A stretch of DNA of 52,335 nucleotides from CAZBYL01 sp964496275 (GTDB taxonomy: Bacteria > Synergistota > Synergistia > Synergistales > Synergistaceae). This document shows positions 48,849 to 52,335 of the stretch, piece by piece. The first letter of the stretch is position 1; every line of letters begins with the position of its first letter. The stretch lies in NCBI GenBank assembly GCA_964496275.1, contig CAZBYL010000008.1:1-52335 (forward strand). The letters are read 5' to 3'. The position numbers and the translations under genes are program-made. The notes below the pieces were generated by a model. That model searched no databases. It saw only the letters and a list, made by a program, of their open reading frames with translations, and was not told the DNA's origin.

Positions 48849-49610
48849 ATGGACATCACAAGAATTGACGGAAGAAACGCAAGACAGCTTCGCAATATAA
48901 CTATAGAGCGAGCCTTCAACAGATATGCCGAAGGTTCGGCTCTCATTAAGTGGGGAAACACTCACGTCTTATGCACGGCCTCTGTCGAAGAGAAAGTCCC
49001 TTCATTCATGAGAGGCAGCGGAAAGGGCTGGATTACGGCGGAATACTCTATGCTTCCCCGTTCTACTCACCAGAGAATGCAAAGAGATTCCTCAAAAGGC
49101 AAAATAAACGGCAGAAGCAGCGAAATACAGCGCCTTATAGGACGCTCTCTGCGTGCCGCTGTTGACATGGAAAAACTGGGAGAACGCAGCATACTGATAG
49201 ATTGCGACGTATTGCAGGCAGACGGCGGAACGAGAACGGCTTCCATCACAGCGGGATTCGTAGCACTCACCGATGCGCTGCGCAGTATTGCCGCGGACGG
49301 CAAAATAGATGCTCTGCCCTTGAAAACACAGATAGCGGCCGTAAGCGTCGGCAAGGTTGAGGGGATTTCAATGCTGGATCTGTGCTACGAGGAAGATTCC
49401 TCGGCGGAAGTTGACGCAAACTTGGTAATGACCGCGTCGGGATGCTTTGTCGAACTGCAGGGTACGGGCGAGGGCGGAGTATTTTCTCGGAGTGAGCTTG
49501 ACGAAATAATCTCTCTGGGACAAAACGGAATAGAAAAATTGCAAGAGCTCCAGCGAGAAACCCTAATGCTCTCACCCGAAGAAATAACACTGTTTGAATC
49601 ATTCCTATAA
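48849..49610 (+). CDS. rph: Ribonuclease PH
   Basis: A 253-residue phosphorolytic exoribonuclease that trims tRNA 3' ends. Marks include GSALIKWGNTHVLCTASVEEKVP, GWITAEYSMLPRSTHQR, GRSLRAAVDM and ILIDCDVLQADGGTRTASI, with the phosphate-binding GTR. The ATG starts one base after the GerMN gene. rdgB follows 14 bases after its stop; the rph-rdgB pair is common in bacteria. Confidence 0.98.
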   Translation: MDITRIDGRNARQLRNITIERAFNRYAEGSALIKWGNTHVLCTASVEEKVPSFMRGSGKGWITAEYSMLPRSTHQRMQRDSSKGKINGRSSEIQRLIGRSLRAAVDMEKLGERSILIDCDVLQADGGTRTASITAGFVALTDALRSIAADGKIDALPLKTQIAAVSVGKVEGISMLDLCYEEDSSAEVDANLVMTASGCFVELQGTGEGGVFSRSELDEIISLGQNGIEKLQELQRETLMLSPEEITLFESFL

Positions 49611-49624
49611 AAACGGAGATACTT

Positions 49625-50209
49625 ATGAAAATAGTCCTTGCAAGCGGCAACAAAAATAAATATCGCGAGATGAAAGAAGAGTTTTTGCCAATAGGCATAG
49701 AACTGCTTTTCGGCGGAGACTTCGAAAAGCCCCTTGACGTTGAAGAGACAGGGGAAACCTACAAAGAAAACGCTCTGCTGAAAGCGCGAGCGTGGGCCGA
49801 AAGTACGGGACTTCCCGCAATGTCCGACGACAGCGGGCTCGAAGTCGAAGACTTGGGCGGAATTCCGGGGGTACACTCGGCAAGAATAATCGAAGGCAGT
49901 GACGCTGACAGAACGGCATGGCTGCTTGAACAGACTTCCGGCAAAGAAAACAGAAAAGCAAAATTTGTATCCTGCATAGCTGTGGTATTTCCGGATAGAA
50001 AAGAACCGGTAATATGTGAAAGAGAGTGCCCCGGCACACTGGCAGAACATGCCGCAGGCGCGTCAGGCTTCGGCTATGACCCGATATTTATTCCGGCGGG
50101 GTATGATAAAACCTTTGCCGAGCTCGGAGATGAGACAAAGAAAAAAATTTCTCACAGAGCTCTTGCAATAAAAGGTATAGCCGAAATGCTGGTTGATGTG
50201 ATAAAATAA
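49625..50209 (+). CDS. rdgB: Non-canonical purine NTP pyrophosphatase (RdgB/HAM1)
   Basis: A 194-residue nucleotide-cleaning enzyme that hydrolyses ITP, dITP and XTP. Signature blocks are LASGNKNKYREMKEEF at the start, MSDDSGLEVEDLGGIPGVHSAR, FVSCIAVVFPDRK and GASGFGYDPIFIPAGYDKTFAEL. It is co-transcribed with rph. The stop is 88 bases before secG. Confidence 0.97.
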   Translation: MKIVLASGNKNKYREMKEEFLPIGIELLFGGDFEKPLDVEETGETYKENALLKARAWAESTGLPAMSDDSGLEVEDLGGIPGVHSARIIEGSDADRTAWLLEQTSGKENRKAKFVSCIAVVFPDRKEPVICERECPGTLAEHAAGASGFGYDPIFIPAGYDKTFAELGDETKKKISHRALAIKGIAEMLVDVIK

Positions 50210-50297
50210 CTCACTGTACGTACTATGGAAAGTTTTCAGCCTAAATAGGACGAAAAGTTCGTTTTGAGCTAAACACTAAATTTCTGGAGGTGGGTTT

Positions 50298-50525
50298 GTG
50301 AAAATCCTTCTTGGAGTTCTTCACTTACTTGTAAGCATTGCCCTTATCAGTGTAATAATGATGCAGCATAGAAAGAGCGGCGGCTTCACCGGATCGTTCG
50401 GAGGCGGCGGTACCCAGGCTGACAACGGCGGTACGTGGCAGCGCATGTCGTCACTCACGAAAATTACTTCCGGACTGATGCTGGCATTCATGATTCTCTC
50501 TGTCCTGCAGGTTGTCGTAAGATAG
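50298..50525 (+). CDS. secG: Protein translocase subunit SecG
   Basis: A 75-residue membrane protein with two transmembrane helices (about residues 2-20 and 55-73) and the central GFTGSFGGG-rich loop typical of SecG. It helps SecA drive export through SecYE. The GTG start is preceded by GGAGGTGGG. A small inverted repeat (ACGAA/TTCGT, about 50252-50264) lies upstream. Confidence 0.93.
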   Translation: MKILLGVLHLLVSIALISVIMMQHRKSGGFTGSFGGGGTQADNGGTWQRMSSLTKITSGLMLAFMILSVLQVVVR

Positions 50526-50539
50526 GTTTTGAAGTAGAA

Positions 50540-51583
50540 ATGCCTCTAAAACGCCTGGACAGCCAGAAGGATATCGAATCATACTCGGAAATCAAAGATC
50601 GCCTCTTTTCAGCCACACATGAAGAGATACTCACGGGGTGGACTACTGACATATACTTTCTCAAGACCCGTGACGTACTTCGTGCGTCCGGACTCTTGGA
50701 AACGCCGGTAGTTGCGGAAGTCTTTGCCCGAAAGAGCGGAGTCTTTGCCGGTACGGAAGAAGTGCTTCGTCTTTTCCGCACTCTTCCCAACCCTCCCAAA
50801 GTCGAAAGTCTGAAAGAGGGCAGCCGTTTCGAGCCCAAAGAGGTTCTGATGCGGATAACCGGAACGTACGAATCCTTCGGACTCTATGAGACAGTCCTTC
50901 TCGGAATGCTTGCGTCGTCCACGGGGTGGGCTACGGCGGCTCGTGAATGTGTCGATGCGGCAGAAGGCCGTAACGTGCTCTGTTTCGGAGCGCGCCATGT
51001 ACACCCCGCAATCGCGCCGGTAATGGAAAGAGCCGCCAAAATCGCCGGATGCAGCGCAATGAGCTGTATCCTTGCGGCAAAGCTCTGCGGCGAAGAGCCA
51101 AAGGGCACGGTTCCCCATGCGGCTATACTCCTTATGGGAGACACAGTAAAGCTTGCCAAAGTGTACGACGAGCAAATACCGAAAGATGAACCGAGAATAG
51201 TCCTTGTAGACACATTCAAAGACGAGGCGGAAGAGACAATGAGAGTGGCGGAATGCCTCGGCTCAAAGCTCTCTGGCATAAGACTCGACACTCCCGGTGA
51301 ACGCGGCGGAGTAACGCCCGACCTTGTGCGCGAAATACGCTGGCGTCTTGACGTCGCAGGATTTGAAAAAGTGCAGGTAATAGCCACCGGAGGCCTCAAC
51401 CCCGACAGGATTCGCCTTATGAACGAAGCCGGTGCCAACGTTTACGGTGTAGGCAGCTACATAACGCAGGGTTCCCCCCGCGATATGACGATGGATATAA
51501 AAATGGTGGACGGAAAGCCCATAGCAAAAAGAGGGCGTCTGCCGGGAATAGTCCCAAACCCAAGGCTTGAACGCGTACTCTAG
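50540..51583 (+). CDS. Nicotinate phosphoribosyltransferase
   Basis: A 347-residue member of the nicotinate phosphoribosyltransferase family, used in NAD salvage. The conserved segments are FSATHEEILTGWTTDIYFLKT, FGARHVHPAIAPVMERAAKIAGC, PHAAILLMGD, IVLVDTFKDEAEET and the barrel-end VIATGGLNPDRI and VYGVGSYIT. The ATG at 50540 is chosen because an earlier in-frame start lies inside secG in another frame; the ribosome site is weak. Other quinolinate-type members (NadC) differ in length and neighbours, so NAPRTase is favoured. Confidence 0.9.
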   Translation: MPLKRLDSQKDIESYSEIKDRLFSATHEEILTGWTTDIYFLKTRDVLRASGLLETPVVAEVFARKSGVFAGTEEVLRLFRTLPNPPKVESLKEGSRFEPKEVLMRITGTYESFGLYETVLLGMLASSTGWATAARECVDAAEGRNVLCFGARHVHPAIAPVMERAAKIAGCSAMSCILAAKLCGEEPKGTVPHAAILLMGDTVKLAKVYDEQIPKDEPRIVLVDTFKDEAEETMRVAECLGSKLSGIRLDTPGERGGVTPDLVREIRWRLDVAGFEKVQVIATGGLNPDRIRLMNEAGANVYGVGSYITQGSPRDMTMDIKMVDGKPIAKRGRLPGIVPNPRLERVL

Positions 51584-51603
51584 CCCCACGCTCTGTTTTC
51601 CCC

Positions 51604-51669
51604 CACGTTAACGGAACGTGTCCCGAGAATCGGCGCGGTATTCACCGTGCGTATGCCACCTTTGTCGGG
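51604..51669 (+). promoter_or_regulatory. Nested-hairpin leader of rplM-rpsI (candidate ribosomal-protein leader)
   Basis: A first hairpin is CACGTT-AACGG-AACGTG (51604-51620). It is followed by an outer helix CCCGA/TCGGG (51622-51626 and 51665-51669) enclosing GCGCGGT-ATTC-ACCGTGC (51633-51650). It lies 70-140 bases before the rplM start. L13/S9 operons in other bacteria carry autoregulatory leaders; whether this is related was not tested. Confidence 0.4.
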
Positions 51670-51742
51670 AGTCGGAAGAGACGCTTTAAGAAATAAAATA
51701 AAAAATAAATTTATGAACAGGTTTTTCTAAGGAGGAAGATCC

Positions 51743-52177
51743 ATGCTCGGCACACGTTCCTACATGGCCAAGGGTGAGACAGTAGAGCGCAAATGGTACG
51801 TCATAGACGCTACAGACAAACACCTCGGACGCCTTGCAGTACAGGTTGCTCGTATTCTTGCGGGCAAACACAAACCCACATACACACCGCACGTAGACAC
51901 AGGCGATTTTGTTGTGGTTATCAACGCTGAAAAAGTCGGTCTCACAGGCAAAAAACTTATTCAGTCAACGATTTCGACATACAGCGGATATCCCGGCGGA
52001 CTCAAAACGCTCTCTTACCAGCAGGTTCTTGAGCGCCGCCCCGAGCGTCTCATCGAGAGAGTCATCTGGGGAATGCTTCCCAAGACGAAACTCGGACGCG
52101 ATATGTATCGTAAGCTCAAAGTTTATGCCGGACCGAGCCATCCCCATGCAGCTCAGCAGCCGGAACAGATAGATTAA
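51743..52177 (+). CDS. rplM: 50S ribosomal protein L13
   Basis: A 144-residue L13. Marks include RKWYVIDATDKHLGRLAVQVARILAGKHKPTYTPHVDTGDFVVVINAEKV, YSGYPGG and RVIWGMLPKTKLGRDMYRKLKVYAGPSHPHAAQQP. It binds 23S rRNA early in 50S assembly. AAGGAGGAAG precedes the ATG. rpsI follows, the usual pair. Confidence 0.98.
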   Translation: MLGTRSYMAKGETVERKWYVIDATDKHLGRLAVQVARILAGKHKPTYTPHVDTGDFVVVINAEKVGLTGKKLIQSTISTYSGYPGGLKTLSYQQVLERRPERLIERVIWGMLPKTKLGRDMYRKLKVYAGPSHPHAAQQPEQID

Positions 52178-52195
52178 GGATAGGGGTGTATTAAA

Positions 52196-52335
52196 ATGGC
52201 AAATAAAACAGAATCGGCTACCCCTTCAACTTTTATCTGGGGTACAGGCAGAAGAAAGAATGCTATCGCCCGTGTTCGTATCTGCGAAGGCGACGGTAAA
52301 TTCCTCATCAACAATCGTGAAGTCAAAGACTACCT
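52196..52335 (+). CDS. rpsI: 30S ribosomal protein S9 (N-terminal part, cut by window edge)
   Basis: The frame from ATG 52196 reads MANKTESATPSTF, WGTGRRKNAIARVRI and NNREVKDY, the start of S9 with its GRRK.AIARV signature. AGGATAGGGGTG precedes the start. The gene runs off the right edge after about 46 codons. Confidence 0.96.
   Translation, partial: MANKTESATPSTFIWGTGRRKNAIARVRICEGDGKFLINNREVKDY

Noticed and set aside
1..52335. tRNA or rRNA genes, CRISPR arrays, transposases, integrases
   Set aside because: Both strands were read for the T-loop pattern, regularly spaced repeats and transposase or integrase motifs. None was found.

Overview
The window looks like a chromosomal segment from an anaerobic, amino-acid-fermenting bacterium. 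The best guess is a member of the Synergistota; this is inference from gene content, since no rRNA or marker tree is available here. The supporting signs are two sets of glycine/sarcosine/betaine reductase (grd) genes, including a selenocysteine-containing grdB under a glycine riboswitch, together with Firmicute-like housekeeping genes (RNase Y, YmdB, DivIVA, GerMN protein, short YidC with Jag) and a periplasmic-type HtrA protease and amidase. No tRNA, rRNA, insertion sequence, prophage or CRISPR array was seen, so this is mostly core chromosome rather than an accessory island.

Layout. 1-1675 (minus): grdE and the start of a grdB paralogue running off the left edge, divergent from a CdaR/PucR-type regulator (1868-3016) and a small TM1266-like protein. 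3557-6975: leuS and holA. 7264-10936: rpsT (minus), then the conserved rpmH-rnpA-yidD-yidC-jag cluster and an Lgt-like membrane protein. 11183-12697: HtrA protease. 12975-17028 (minus): zinc-ribbon protein, small LuxR-type HTH protein, and an operon of an L-2-amino-thiazoline-4-carboxylate hydrolase homologue, larE and an NhaC-type antiporter. 17197-18438: MFS transporter. 18714-26075: queD, folE2, RlmI-like methyltransferase, HAD phosphatase, HlyD-like protein, yggS, divIVA-like gene and recG. 26253-28577: rny and ymdB.

28866-36705 is the metabolic centre: an NSS-family sodium/amino-acid symporter, then a strong promoter, a glycine riboswitch and grdX-grdE-grdB(Sec)-grdC-grdD. Together these would import amino acids, sense glycine and reduce it to acetyl phosphate and ammonia. 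The selenoprotein GrdA and the thioredoxin system are not in the window and must be supplied from elsewhere. 36784-39705 holds a C_GCAxxG_C_C protein, lrgAB, a DUF1003 protein, a possible small RNA and a 61-residue membrane peptide.

39817-44230: YaiI-family protein, glycerate 2-kinase and a small hypothetical (minus), then a YfcE-like phosphoesterase, a membrane GAF protein and a PHP phosphoesterase (plus). 44252-52335: threonine aldolase, PmbA-like protein, secreted amidase, GerMN protein, RNase PH, RdgB, SecG, nicotinate phosphoribosyltransferase, L13 and the start of S9.

The most interesting non-coding signals are the glycine riboswitch, the SECIS-like hairpin after the in-frame UGA of grdB, a roughly 100-nt imperfect hairpin between grdB and grdC, a palindrome overlapping the promoter of the left grd locus, a possible structured RNA near 39.25 kb and a nested hairpin leader before rplM. 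All functional assignments come from reading the sequence; no database search was run.
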